58,529 nt of DNA from JBAXXL01 sp038206725 (GTDB lineage Bacteria; Bacteroidota; Ignavibacteria; Kapaibacteriales; UBA2268): positions 1 through 58,529 of the forward strand of contig JBBRAO010000018.1 of NCBI GenBank assembly GCA_038206725.1. Direction: 5' to 3'. Below, piece by piece: positions 36,636 through 46,108 of the stretch. Each line of letters begins with the position of its first letter. Position 1 is the stretch's first letter. The notes beneath the pieces are model-generated. The model did not search any database, was not told the DNA's origin, and worked only from the letters and a program-made list of their open reading frames with translations. The translations under genes were made by a program, and so were the position numbers.

Positions 36636-37562
36636 TTAAAACCATTTTTTCTTAAGGAACAACACAAACACCAGCAATGCTAAACCGAATGAACCAACAA
36701 GAATAATGATAAAACCGTAGTGATTGTTTTGAAAGGTGTTCGGCACATTCATACCATACATACTTGAAATCAATGTCGGGATCATAAGGATAATTGAAAT
36801 TGATGTCAATTGCTTCATTATAACGTTCAAATTATTAGAAATAATCGAAGCATAGGCATCCATCATTCCACTTAAAATATCGCTGTGTATATTCGCTGTC
36901 TCAAGAGCTTGCCTTATTTCGATTTCAACATCTTCAATTTGTTCGGGATCGAAAAATTCAATTTGTGATTTGATATTATTCAGCTTATGCATTAATATAC
37001 TATCGCCCCTTAGTGAAGTGATAAAGAATACTAAGCATTTTTCTAATCTGAGCAAAGCTTGTAAATCTTGATTTTTAATTGAACGCTCTAATTCGTTTTC
37101 GGCGGTTTTAATCATTCCGCTGATTTGTTTTAGGTATTTCAAGAACCATATAGCTGAAGATAAAAGTAATTTAAAAACGAGATCATATCCATTCAATATA
37201 TTAACTTTCTTTCTTTTACTATATAATATAAAGTCCGATAACATTTCTGTTTTATAGTGACAAACAGAAACAAGAATATCGTCTTTAATAATTATACCTA
37301 TCGGTACCGTATTAAAGGGTAGGTTTTTATCGGGAGCAAGATAAGGCGTTCTAAGGATAATTAGTCGCCATCCTTCTTCGTCCTCTACACGAGGGCGTTC
37401 ATCAATATCCTCGATATCATTTAAAAATGATTCGGGTAATTCGAGTTCGTTAATTAAGTATTCGCGGTCTTCTGCGGTAGGGCACTCAACGTGTACCCAA
37501 CAATTCGGTTGCCAGTTTTCTACGGCGTATAAACCATCTTTGTTTTCTAGAAAGGTTTTCAT
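36636..37562 (-). CDS. corA: CorA-family magnesium/divalent cation transporter
   Basis: 308 residues. A large N-terminal cytosolic domain of charged helices (to about 245) is followed by two C-terminal membrane helices, with the invariant YGMNVP motif after the first (SIILMIPTLISSMYGMNVP) and a short basic C-terminus (LKKKWF). It forms a pentameric channel for Mg2+, in some relatives Co2+ or Ni2+. The periplasmic loop after GMN (NTFQNNHYGF) differs from the MPEL loop of the E. coli protein, so ion preference is not certain. A small hairpin lies in its leader (37586-37619). Confidence 0.92.
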   Translation of the reverse strand: MKTFLENKDGLYAVENWQPNCWVHVECPTAEDREYLINELELPESFLNDIEDIDERPRVEDEEGWRLIILRTPYLAPDKNLPFNTVPIGIIIKDDILVSVCHYKTEMLSDFILYSKRKKVNILNGYDLVFKLLLSSAIWFLKYLKQISGMIKTAENELERSIKNQDLQALLRLEKCLVFFITSLRGDSILMHKLNNIKSQIEFFDPEQIEDVEIEIRQALETANIHSDILSGMMDAYASIISNNLNVIMKQLTSISIILMIPTLISSMYGMNVPNTFQNNHYGFIIILVGSFGLALLVFVLFLKKKWF

Positions 37563-37890
37563 CGTATAACTTCTCCATTCAATAAGAACAGAGGTTATAT
37601 CGTAATACAGGCTCTGTTCAAGAATTAATTACAAGAGTGATAGTCGTCCATATTCGGATTAATCAATTAATTAATAAATTTTTAAAACATTACTCATATT
37701 TTGAGTAACTTGAACATACAAAATTAAGAATTTTTTGTTAATTAACAGCACTTTATGAAGTTTTTTTTACTTTGTGGATAAAAAATGTTTAGGCAAAAGG
37801 TAAACAATAACCTTAAACCATAATTTGAAAATGGAGCGTTATAGTCTTCCTAAACAAAATTTATTCGAAGGCATCAACCCATAATAATCA
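37563..37890. other. corA leader and spacer with a small hairpin; otherwise empty
   Basis: 328 bases with no gene. In the corA leader GAACAGAG (37586-37593) pairs with CTCTGTTC (37612-37619), an 8-base stem with an 18-base loop, 25-57 bases upstream of the start codon. A second weak hairpin TTACTCA...TTGAGTAA lies near 37690. No known magnesium riboswitch pattern could be assigned. Confidence 0.4.
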
Positions 37891-39519
37891 TTATTTTTTG
37901 GTTAGACCTATCTTCTTTTTTATATCGGAAGCATTAGTTGCATTGAATTTTAGAGCCTCTTTCCAATAATAAATCGCTTCCTCGTAATCCTTTTTCATAT
38001 AATATATATCGCCTAAATGGTCATATATCTCTGCATTTTTTGAATCACTCTTTTTCAAAGCGTCAAGAGTATATTTCAGAGCCACGTCATAATCGCCCAT
38101 CTTATATTTCACCCAGCCGTATGTATCCAAAAAAGACGAATTGTTCGGACTCTTCTCAATTGCTTTTTGTATCAACTTATGTGCTAAGGTTAGATTTTCA
38201 CCTCTATCGGCTAAAGAATACGCGTAATTATTGCAAAGCAGAGCGTTATCTGGAGAATCCTTCAAAAGTATATCAAATAAACTATCCGATTTTGGATAAT
38301 CCTTCTTCAGTTCATATATAAAAGCTATTTGACCCATTATATCTGTGTTTTTCGGGTCTAATGAGTCAGCTCGTTTAATACTTATCAACGCTTCATTAAT
38401 ATTCTTTTCTTCAGCAAGTATCGTACTTTTATAAAAAGGGAACGCCCAATATTTAGGATATTTGACTTCATATTTTTCCAACATTCCCATAGCTTTGCTT
38501 GTATTTTTATTTTCATAATAAAACAGCGCTATTTGGATGGGAAGGTCGGGAATTGAATCAGTGATATTTAGCGCGATATTAAGATAAATATCGGTTTTAG
38601 TGCTATCCCCTATCCTCTGAGCTAAAAAACCTGCTTTAATCATTGTCTTGCTATCGAAATAAAAACGATTGTCTATCTTGCTCAGCAATTCCGGTGAGTA
38701 TTGTTTGGAAATTTTGATGCTGTCATTTAATAGATTTACCAACGTTCCGTCAAAACATTTGATTAGATTTTCGTTAGAAAGATACGGTTCAACTTCTGTA
38801 ATGAAACTAAGTGCTTCTGGATAATTTTTCTTTTCGTTGTAAAATTCGCAAATCATAACTGCCGATTGTTCATCTTCCGGGTTTGCTTTGTGTGCCAATA
38901 GCAAAGTTTCAATGTATCGCGCACTATCACCCTTCATATAGCTCAATTCAGCCATTCTTACCAATGAATTATAATCTGAATTGTTTGTATATAATTCATC
39001 ATACATAAGCATTGCTTTTTCGGTTTGCCCCGCCAAATCATATAACCGAGCTAATGAAAACTTTGCATCATAACCTTTATAAAATTTTACAAGTTCCTCG
39101 TAAGTTATAATTGCGGCGTCTAAATCATAAGACATAATATAGCAATCAGCCAATTGTTTATAGGCTTCGGAGAAGGTTTTGTTCAATTTAATTGCCTTTA
39201 GCGATGCTTCAATAGCCAATTCGACTTTTCCCATTTTTAAATATGAGGCGCCTATGGCGTAATAGATACTTGCAGTAGTGTCGCAGTGCAAAGCTTGTTG
39301 GAACTCAATTATTGACTCGGCATATAGACCCTGCTGCTGAAGTTTTGAACCTGACAAAACAAAGTTCATTGCGCATTCGGAGAGCTTTGTGGAATCTAAG
39401 CTGTTTAAAATCTGTTCTGTTGAGCGCATTAGACTCTTAAAATTCTTACTCTGATGATAAGAACAAGAGCTTAAAAACAACAATGTAACAAGGGCTATTA
39501 AAAGAAATTTTATTTTCAT
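37891..39519 (-). CDS. TPR-repeat lipoprotein
   Basis: 542 residues from the ATG at 39519, which gives a proper lipoprotein signal (MKIKFLLIALVTLLFLSSCS, lipobox LSSC). The frame extends 55 residues upstream through sequence that reads as non-coding. The mature part is a long array of tetratricopeptide repeats: clear units near YAESIIEFQQALHCD, VELAIEASLKAIKLNK, YDLDAAIITYEELVKFYKG, INEALISIKRADSLDPKN and YEEAIYYWKEALKFNATN. It is probably an outer-membrane-anchored periplasmic scaffold. Partner unknown. Divergent from nuoG. Confidence 0.88.
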   Translation of the reverse strand: MKIKFLLIALVTLLFLSSCSYHQSKNFKSLMRSTEQILNSLDSTKLSECAMNFVLSGSKLQQQGLYAESIIEFQQALHCDTTASIYYAIGASYLKMGKVELAIEASLKAIKLNKTFSEAYKQLADCYIMSYDLDAAIITYEELVKFYKGYDAKFSLARLYDLAGQTEKAMLMYDELYTNNSDYNSLVRMAELSYMKGDSARYIETLLLAHKANPEDEQSAVMICEFYNEKKNYPEALSFITEVEPYLSNENLIKCFDGTLVNLLNDSIKISKQYSPELLSKIDNRFYFDSKTMIKAGFLAQRIGDSTKTDIYLNIALNITDSIPDLPIQIALFYYENKNTSKAMGMLEKYEVKYPKYWAFPFYKSTILAEEKNINEALISIKRADSLDPKNTDIMGQIAFIYELKKDYPKSDSLFDILLKDSPDNALLCNNYAYSLADRGENLTLAHKLIQKAIEKSPNNSSFLDTYGWVKYKMGDYDVALKYTLDALKKSDSKNAEIYDHLGDIYYMKKDYEEAIYYWKEALKFNATNASDIKKKIGLTKK

Positions 39520-39708
39520 TTGATAATTATAATCTTTGTAAAACACAAAATTACTCAAATTAATTGAAAGGTGAAAGATGATTGATGAAATAGAGAAGAA
39601 ATATACCGAAATGATTTGGATTGGAATATTGACCGAGATAAAAAAAAATATGCGAAAATTTAACTGATATATACGATAATACAACTAAAAGTATTAAATT
39701 ATAATTTA

Positions 39709-39716
39709 TAATTTTG
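39709..39716 (+). promoter_or_regulatory. -7 box (TAATTTTG) upstream of nuoG
   Basis: Exact TAnnTTTG, 46 bases before the nuoG ATG; no clear -33 element. Confidence 0.5.
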
Positions 39717-39762
39717 AAAAAATTAATAAATTGCATTAGGTAAAAAAAGTAAGAGAGATAAA

Positions 39763-41505
39763 ATGACTCTATTTATAGATGGAAATAAGATAGAAGTTGC
39801 AGACGGACTGACCGTTATCGAGGCGATATACCAGTCCGGCATAGAGTTAGCGCATTTTTGCTGGCATCCGGCTCTAAGTATTTCAGGCAACTGTAGAATG
39901 TGCTTAGTGGAAGTCGGTACTCCGAAAATGGGTACGGACAATACTCCGCTGTTTGATGATTCCGGTAATTATGTTGTAAACTACATACCAAAACTTCAAA
40001 TTGCCTGTGCTACTCCAGCGAGTAATTTTATGCATATAAACGCTAGTAGCGAAAAAGTGCTCAAAGCTCGTCGCGCTGTGATGGAATTTTTATTGATTAA
40101 CCATCCATTGGATTGTCCGATTTGCGATGAAGCCGGCGAATGTAAATTACAGGAATACGCATATAAACATTCAATAGGCGAAAGCCGCTTTAATGAGGAA
40201 AAGGAACATAAACCTAAACGCGTTCAATGGAGCGACAAAATTATGTACGATGGTGAACGATGTATTATGTGTTCGCGGTGTATCAGATTTGCTAAGGAAG
40301 TTGCTCATCAGGATGTCCTGACATTTGTCAATCGTGGCGACAAAGTTTATATTGATGTCGAGAAAGGAAAGACGTTTGATAATCCGTTGTCAATGAATGT
40401 AATTGATATTTGTCCCGTCGGTGCCTTGACTTCCCGCGATTTCCGATTCAAATCTCGCGTATGGGAAATGTCCTTCGGCGATACAATCAGCCCCAACGAT
40501 TCAACAGGTTCCAATATCCACGTAGGTACAAAAAAGAATAAAGTATTACGCATTTCCGCTAAAGCAAATCCAAAAGCAAACGATTATTGGATTAGCAACG
40601 ATGTTCGTTTGAATTATAAACAATATGAAGATAACCGCCTCCTAAATCCAAAAATAAAAGTTGACGCTGTAAAGTGGAATGATTTTTATCAAAATGCGGC
40701 TCTCGAATTAAAGAAATTCAAACCTGAAGAAGTATTAGTGCTTTGCTCACCAATGGCTTCGGTAGAATCGAATTATGCTATGATAAAGTTTGCCGAAGAA
40801 TCAATCGGCACCAAAATAATTGGATTCTTGACACATTTCGATGAAAATATAAGCGATGACAGTAAATTAATTGTAAAAGATAAATCACCAAATTTAAAAG
40901 GTCTTTTGAAATTGGGATTGAGTTTGGAAGCGAATAATATTAAAACGGATAATTTGGCGGAAAGATTGAAAAAGGGCGAGATTAAAGCGTTGATAATTTT
41001 GGAAGAAGATTTCTCTCAACAAAAGGATTTGCTGGAAAGTTTGAAATTTGCCGAATTAATAATAAACATTTCTCCATATCAAATGGATTGTACTACGGAA
41101 AATATTTATCAAGCTCCTGCCGCTACAGCTTTTGAATCGGAAGGAACTTTTATAAACAAGGATACTTTAGTTCAGCATTTTTTACCGATTATTGAAACGA
41201 AAAATCAAAGAGCCATCGTCAATTTAGGAAGGTTGGATAAATTCGGCGCCGACAACGACAAATGGTCAAAGAAAACCATACTTGACTCTTTGCCGAGCTG
41301 GAAAATAATTACGGGAATTGCTAATTTTATTTCCGCGAATTGGAACTTTAACAAAGCGGAAGACGTATTTGATGAATTGAAACAAAAGTATTTATTCAAC
41401 GATATATCGTATAAAATACTTGATGAATATAAAGGATATAATTTGGATTCCGACACGAACGAAAAACCGAATCATATCTATAAATCACATATTTATAAGC
41501 CATAA
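39763..41505 (+). CDS. nuoG: NADH-quinone oxidoreductase subunit G
   Basis: Peripheral-arm subunit of complex I carrying several iron-sulfur clusters. 580 residues. Visible ligands: C33, C44, C47 and C82 for the [2Fe-2S] cluster; H114, C118, C121 and C127 (NHPLDCPICDEAGEC) for the His-ligated [4Fe-4S]; and C167, C170, C173 and C217 (CIMCSRC, DICPVGAL) for the next [4Fe-4S]. The C-terminal molybdopterin-oxidoreductase-like domain (about 235-570) is short and has no cofactor motif, as in many NuoG of this group. No other nuo gene is within the window, so it is detached from the usual operon. 27 bases before a membrane protein gene. Confidence 0.92.
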   Translation: MTLFIDGNKIEVADGLTVIEAIYQSGIELAHFCWHPALSISGNCRMCLVEVGTPKMGTDNTPLFDDSGNYVVNYIPKLQIACATPASNFMHINASSEKVLKARRAVMEFLLINHPLDCPICDEAGECKLQEYAYKHSIGESRFNEEKEHKPKRVQWSDKIMYDGERCIMCSRCIRFAKEVAHQDVLTFVNRGDKVYIDVEKGKTFDNPLSMNVIDICPVGALTSRDFRFKSRVWEMSFGDTISPNDSTGSNIHVGTKKNKVLRISAKANPKANDYWISNDVRLNYKQYEDNRLLNPKIKVDAVKWNDFYQNAALELKKFKPEEVLVLCSPMASVESNYAMIKFAEESIGTKIIGFLTHFDENISDDSKLIVKDKSPNLKGLLKLGLSLEANNIKTDNLAERLKKGEIKALIILEEDFSQQKDLLESLKFAELIINISPYQMDCTTENIYQAPAATAFESEGTFINKDTLVQHFLPIIETKNQRAIVNLGRLDKFGADNDKWSKKTILDSLPSWKIITGIANFISANWNFNKAEDVFDELKQKYLFNDISYKILDEYKGYNLDSDTNEKPNHIYKSHIYKP

Positions 41506-41532
41506 TTTAATAATTAATTTAAAGAGGTTTTT

Positions 41533-42381
41533 ATGGAAAATTTAGTACCAGAGCAACGCCAATATTCGTTAGAAGAAATATTATCAATAACTTTCAACAT
41601 AATCAAAAAGCATTGGTTGAAATTCTTATTGATAGGCGTAATAGTATATTTGCCTTTGCTCATTTTAGCCAATTTCTTAGACAAAAGTTATCTACTAAAT
41701 ATAATCCCTAAAGTAATTTTAGATCAACCATTATCAGGATCATCAGCTTTTGCCGGAATGGGCGGATTCGGTGCATTTGGAACTTTTAGAGAAATGATAA
41801 CAAGTTTGATACCAATGTACTATTTCGCTATTGGATTGTTGTTTTTTGGCTTTTTAGTAAATTTCTGTTTCGCTGAAATTGTCCAAAAATGTGCCCACGG
41901 AGAAGAACCCACGTTGAAAGAAGCACTAATGGCTTCAATTAAAAAATATCCTGTGGGGTTGTTAACCTATATCATCGCCGGTATATCTTTATTCTTTTTA
42001 ACCTTTGCTCTAATAGTACCCGGTATAATATTTGGGGTTTTCTGGACATTCTTTATGATTGTTATCATTCTTCGCAATCGTTGGGGCATTGACGCTCTGC
42101 GTTATAGTTTTCACGTTGTTAGAGGACGCTGGTGGAGAGTTTTGGGATTTACATTGGTATTCGCTCTTATGGCCGGACTGATCTCAATGGTGCCAAGCCA
42201 AGTGGGTCAATTATTCCTGAAAAATCCATATTTGTTCAGCTTATTTAGTCTATTGTCCTACATCATCCAATCCTTCACAATGATAGCAAGCACTGTGTTT
42301 TTCCTAAATCTCGAAAGCACAAGCAAATTCTTGGTTCGCAAGCAAATCGAAGGCGAAATCTCTAATTTTCCCGAAATTTAG
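41533..42381 (+). CDS. Integral membrane protein of unknown function
   Basis: 282 residues with about six hydrophobic segments (near 33-50, 95-120, 145-180, 208-230 and 240-265). It starts with SLEEILSITFNIIKKHWLKFLLIG, resembling the glycerophosphodiesterase membrane domain and DUF975/YciC-like families, and has RNRWGIDALRYSFHVVRGRWWRVLG in the middle (split: RNRWGIDALRYSF, VVRGRWWRVLG), a motif typical of those families. Biochemical role unknown. AGAGG five bases before the ATG is a clear ribosome site. It follows nuoG by 27 bases and is probably cotranscribed, then a terminator at 42404. Confidence 0.8.
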   Translation: MENLVPEQRQYSLEEILSITFNIIKKHWLKFLLIGVIVYLPLLILANFLDKSYLLNIIPKVILDQPLSGSSAFAGMGGFGAFGTFREMITSLIPMYYFAIGLLFFGFLVNFCFAEIVQKCAHGEEPTLKEALMASIKKYPVGLLTYIIAGISLFFLTFALIVPGIIFGVFWTFFMIVIILRNRWGIDALRYSFHVVRGRWWRVLGFTLVFALMAGLISMVPSQVGQLFLKNPYLFSLFSLLSYIIQSFTMIASTVFFLNLESTSKFLVRKQIEGEISNFPEI

Positions 42382-42403
42382 CGAAAGCAAGACTTCAATT
42401 TTT

Positions 42404-42450
42404 ACTCATCCGATGACTCCCCGGTCAGCGGATGAGTTGTCGTTTCTTTC
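42404..42450 (+). terminator. Terminator, ACTCATCCGATGAC stem
   Basis: ACTCATCCGATGAC (42404-42417) pairs with GTCAGCGGATGAGT (42424-42437) with one mismatch, followed by a T-rich tail. Shares its stem core with terminators at 47977 and 22722. Confidence 0.8.
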
Positions 42451-42477
42451 TTTCCTGTTCCCCATTGTTCCAAGGGG

Positions 42478-42600
42478 GTTAGGGGGTTTCTCTTTCTTGC
42501 TTCCCATCTCGACTCCGCTCGATTACCGCGTTAGGGGGTTTCTCTTTCTTTCTTCCCCTCTCGACTCCGCTCGATTACCGCGTTAAGAGGTTTCTCTTCT
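42478..42600. repeat. Tandem 52-bp repeat (2.4 copies) running into the 3' end of the DUF2461 gene
   Basis: Units at 42478-42529 and 42530-42581 differ at two or three positions, with a partial third from 42582. Each has GTTAGGGGGTTTCTCTTTCT followed by TCTCGACTCCGCTCGATTAC. The third unit supplies the last codons and stop of the DUF2461 gene (stop at 42583-42585). The start motif appears as GAGAAACCCCCTAA at 4427, and the preceding CCCCATTGTTCCAAGGGG has a related sequence in reverse near 58112-58131. Confidence 0.85.
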
Positions 42601-43263
42601 CTCGAATGGTTCTCTTAAAAACTCGTTCACTTCCCTACCCGCTGAATAATATTCCATTAGAACATCGGGTAGAAATGGTTGAAGAATTAACTCCGAATTA
42701 AGTGCGGCGCCAAAGTACAATTGCTTATTGGCTATGAGCGGCTCGACTTCTACTACATCAATGAAATTCTCAGGTATGCGCTTATTTTTCTCGCCTTGAA
42801 TAGTTCCGTATTTTTCAACAAAGTCCTTTCCGGTATAGGCTTTTTTGAATTCATCCTGGTTTTCTGCTATATGATATCTAATTCGTGCGAGCATATCTTT
42901 TTCGACCATATACACACCACCGTAAATCATCACACCATTGGGTGACAGCTCAAAATACATACTTGGATAGGATTTATCCTTTTTACCGAATTTCGAAATA
43001 TTCGCCGAAACCTGTGTTTTGTAGGGTGATTTATCTTTAGAAAAACGGATATCTTTATTTATACGGAAAATCGCATCGGTTGGTCTTATAAATACATCGT
43101 TTTCTATTTTTTGAATTCGGTATATAATTTCTTCTACAAATTTGATAAACGGTTCCTTAACTACGCTTTCATATCTTTTGCGGTTCACGTCGAACCACGC
43201 TTTGTTATTGTTGTCCGATAATTCTTTGAAAAATTCCAAAAAATCGGGGTCAAAGTATTGCAT
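42583..43263 (-). CDS. DUF2461 (TIGR02453) family protein
   Basis: 226 residues, soluble. Family signatures: DFLEFFKELSDNNNKAWFD at the N-terminus, FRINKDIRFSKDKSPYKT in the middle and MYFELSPNGVMIYGGVYM. No molecular function is established for the family. The stop codon and the last residues (FERRETS) fall in the partial third unit of a 52-bp tandem repeat, so the natural C-terminus may have been replaced. It begins one base after the stop of the TPR protein gene at 43265, so the two are an operon. Confidence 0.88.
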   Translation of the reverse strand: MQYFDPDFLEFFKELSDNNNKAWFDVNRKRYESVVKEPFIKFVEEIIYRIQKIENDVFIRPTDAIFRINKDIRFSKDKSPYKTQVSANISKFGKKDKSYPSMYFELSPNGVMIYGGVYMVEKDMLARIRYHIAENQDEFKKAYTGKDFVEKYGTIQGEKNKRIPENFIDVVEVEPLIANKQLYFGAALNSELILQPFLPDVLMEYYSAGREVNEFLREPFERRETS

Positions 43264-43264
43264 A

Positions 43265-44041
43265 TTAGTCCTCTATCTGATTTATTTGTTTTCGTAAGTC
43301 AATTTTTACATAACCATAATTTGGTTCTATTTGTAATGCTTTTTTGATATACGCTTCCGCCGCTGGAATATTGCCTTCCAATATTTCCAACTGCGCCAAA
43401 TAAGCATAAACCTCAGCACTCTCGGCAAAAGAAATAAAAAGCGGGTCTTCCGAACGGTGGCCCTGTGATTTTAATATCGAATTCAACAATTCTCTACTTT
43501 TTGCCCTATCACCTCCAAATACTTTCGGAATATGCATTAATTGAATTGCGCCTATAAGTCGAACCGCGGAACTTTGTTTGTCCAAAGCCGCCGCTTTTTC
43601 GATAGCTTTGTGGGCTTTCCTGCCCGTGGTTATAGCCATAATTGTTTCCAAACTCGCCTTTTTCGATAAAACATCGCAGTATAAAGCATACAATTCCGCT
43701 GAACTTGTTTTGGACAATTTTGCTTTTGCCGACATTGATATTGCCGAAGCACATTCTTTTTCCGCTATCAGAAATAAGGATTTTGCTTTGCTTTTGTCGG
43801 TTTGATAGCATATTTTACCTAAATTTAATAAAGCTATTGAATTATAGTATTCTATATAAAACTCTTCATCTTCCGCGGGTTTGAAGTTAGCTATTTCGTT
43901 AATCAATTTACGATAGCCGCTTGCATCGAATGAATAGTATAAACCCGATAGCTTATTCTTTATATCAAGAAGCGAATTTTCAGCGTCCGCACTTTGAAAA
44001 ACGAACATTATTATCAAAACTAAAATTAAGTTTTTCCACAT
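43265..44041 (-). CDS. Exported TPR-like protein
   Basis: 258 residues. Signal peptide (NLILVLIIMFVFQSADA, cleavage after ADA). The mature part is all-helical with TPR-like units: YNSIALLNLGKICYQTDKSK, AYLAQLEILEGNIPAAEAYI and KKALQIEPNYGYVKIDL. The middle MHIPKVFGGDRAKSRELLN is like the conserved segment of a family of periplasmic TPR proteins. Partner unknown. First gene of a unit with DUF2461. Divergent from the TonB-dependent receptor (44113); TAATTTTG on the minus strand (44098-44091), 50 bases upstream, is a candidate -7 box. Confidence 0.78.
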   Translation of the reverse strand: MWKNLILVLIIMFVFQSADAENSLLDIKNKLSGLYYSFDASGYRKLINEIANFKPAEDEEFYIEYYNSIALLNLGKICYQTDKSKAKSLFLIAEKECASAISMSAKAKLSKTSSAELYALYCDVLSKKASLETIMAITTGRKAHKAIEKAAALDKQSSAVRLIGAIQLMHIPKVFGGDRAKSRELLNSILKSQGHRSEDPLFISFAESAEVYAYLAQLEILEGNIPAAEAYIKKALQIEPNYGYVKIDLRKQINQIED

Positions 44042-44112
44042 ATTGTGATTAACTTTGCCAAATTTGTTAAATTTAAAATTATTTATCAGACAAAATTACA
44101 AATTGTTATCGA

Positions 44113-46053
44113 ATGCATAAAATTTTCATAATATTATTTTTACTAAACTCATCATATTTGTTTGCCGATGTCCAAGATTCTATGACGGTAGTCAAGCAAA
44201 TTGATGTAATTGGTTACCGACAAGGAATTGAAAAACAATTTGCCACAAGTTCCACCTTGCAGTTGAAAGAACTTAGTTCGATGAATTTAATCCAGCTTAC
44301 TGAAGCGATTAAATTTATAACTGGAACTTTTATAAACGATTACGGCGGATTGGGTGGATTGAAGACAGTTTCCCTCCGTGGACAATCGGGTTCGCAAAAC
44401 ACCGTTATGCTCGACGGGATGAAGATAAACCAGACCACTACCGGTAGTTTCGATTTTTCCATTCTACCAACATCTATGGTTAATGAAATTTCCATTTACA
44501 AAGGTGGTATGAGCGCATTTTTCGGAGGTGGAGCTATTGGCGGAGCATTGAATATTATTCCTTCACCCGAAGACAGCGGTGGTATATCAGCCAGTTTTTT
44601 AGCGGGTAGTTTCGGCACTTACCGAGCAATAGCAAAAGTCTCAAACCGCCTTTTCAAATCAACACAATCGGCGGTTGCGGAGTACAATTATTCAAAAGGC
44701 AATTATCCTTTTGTTGTAAATGATTTTGGAAATAATGTAGATTACAAACGCAATAACGGCGACTTCGAAAGCTTTTCCTTTTTCTTCGTCAATCAATATT
44801 CCGGCAAATCATTCAAACTTAAGACCGATATATTTGCGACTACATCCGATCGTGGAAGCCCGGGAGCTGTGATTTACGGCAAGCCCGAAAATTTATCCTC
44901 TCGTCTTAATAATAAATCTTTGTTCCTGCTGATGAGTGGCAAAAAGCAACTGCCGCATTACAACACTTTGTTAATTAGTGCTTTATATAACTTCGGCTTA
45001 ACAAAATACCGTGATGATTGGAATGTATTCTACGGATTGAAACCCGAAACCAGTTACCTTAATAACGATTTATCTTTCAAAGCTAAACATATTAAAAACT
45101 TTACTGATTTTGTCAGTGAATTGTCATTTGATTATACAATGTCCGCTTTGAAGGGCGATATGCTTCAAAAAAATATCGCTGAAAATATAATTAGAAATGA
45201 ATTTTCGGGTTTATGGAGCGGGTCATATTATAAAAATTTGCATAATATCGAAATTGCGGCAAATACGGCTTTTCGTTACAACAAGGTCGGAAATTTTGCT
45301 CCCTTTCTTTCGCCTTTTATAGGGCTAACCGGTACATCGAAAAATCTAGCGACAAGTATCAAGATTAACTACTCATACAACTTTCGCGCGCCCTCGTTCA
45401 ACGAAATGTATTACCTTAATTACGGAAACACTGATTTGAAACCGGAGTACTCCCACTCTTATAATTTTGAAGTGACAAACCATTCGTTTGACTTTTTGGA
45501 TTTTTCGGCTGTTTTATTCTATATAGACACTAAGGATAAAATTATATCGGTTCCTAAAAGCGCTGTTAGCTGGAGCGCCGAAAATTTAGGCAGAGTAATC
45601 AATAAGGGTTTTGAGTTTGGAGCATCGTCCTCACTGTTTGAAAAGTCCATCCAAATCAACTTGTCCTACACACGCCAGCAAGCAACTGACGAAGCGGCAA
45701 ATTCACTGAACAAAGGCAAGCTGTTGGTTTATACACCGCAGGAAATACTTAGCACCTCTATAATTTATAATAAAAAGCCGCGTAATTTAGGGTGCAAATT
45801 TTATTACTCAAGTCATATTTTTTCACTACCCGACAATTCTTATAACTCAATGATTCCAAATTATTTTTTGGTGGATATTTTCGGCAGTAGAACATTTAAA
45901 ATATCTAATGCAGATAAGTCATCGGATGAATCGGGTAACAGGTTAACTGTCTCTTTCAGCATTAATAATATATTGGACAAACAATACACCATAATTTCCA
46001 ATTATCCAATGCCCAGCAGAAACGCACAATTGAAAGTAATTGTCAGTTTTTAA
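44113..46053 (+). CDS. TonB-dependent outer-membrane receptor
   Basis: 646 residues. Signal peptide (KIFIILFLLNSSYLFA). The N-terminal plug domain (about 45-150) has VKQIDVIGYR, IKFITGTFINDYGGLGGLKT, VSLRGQSGSQNTVMLDG and SIYKGGMSAFFGGGAIGGALN. A 22-strand barrel follows and ends in the aromatic LKVIVSF needed for outer-membrane insertion. It is of the BtuB/siderophore receptor size class; the ligand (cobalamin, iron chelate, other) cannot be told and no transport partners or riboswitch lie next to it. TonB/ExbB/ExbD are not in the window. Confidence 0.93.
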   Translation: MHKIFIILFLLNSSYLFADVQDSMTVVKQIDVIGYRQGIEKQFATSSTLQLKELSSMNLIQLTEAIKFITGTFINDYGGLGGLKTVSLRGQSGSQNTVMLDGMKINQTTTGSFDFSILPTSMVNEISIYKGGMSAFFGGGAIGGALNIIPSPEDSGGISASFLAGSFGTYRAIAKVSNRLFKSTQSAVAEYNYSKGNYPFVVNDFGNNVDYKRNNGDFESFSFFFVNQYSGKSFKLKTDIFATTSDRGSPGAVIYGKPENLSSRLNNKSLFLLMSGKKQLPHYNTLLISALYNFGLTKYRDDWNVFYGLKPETSYLNNDLSFKAKHIKNFTDFVSELSFDYTMSALKGDMLQKNIAENIIRNEFSGLWSGSYYKNLHNIEIAANTAFRYNKVGNFAPFLSPFIGLTGTSKNLATSIKINYSYNFRAPSFNEMYYLNYGNTDLKPEYSHSYNFEVTNHSFDFLDFSAVLFYIDTKDKIISVPKSAVSWSAENLGRVINKGFEFGASSSLFEKSIQINLSYTRQQATDEAANSLNKGKLLVYTPQEILSTSIIYNKKPRNLGCKFYYSSHIFSLPDNSYNSMIPNYFLVDIFGSRTFKISNADKSSDESGNRLTVSFSINNILDKQYTIISNYPMPSRNAQLKVIVSF

Positions 46054-46108
46054 AGGATAAAAAGTTATAAAGGCAAGAGAAGAAAACAACAAAGACGCGA
46101 AGAAATTG

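Noticed and set aside
37563..37890. tRNA or small RNA gene in the corA upstream region
   Set aside because: No cloverleaf, T-loop or terminator pattern; only one small hairpin.
39579..39611. Short ORF between the TPR lipoprotein and nuoG
   Set aside because: Only about a dozen codons before a stop, no conserved feature.
39520..39684. N-terminal extension of the TPR lipoprotein
   Set aside because: The ATG at 39519 gives a proper lipoprotein signal; the upstream 55 residues read as AT-rich non-coding DNA.
44042..44112. Cobalamin riboswitch before the TonB-dependent receptor
   Set aside because: The gap is only 71 bases and has no B12-box-like sequence.
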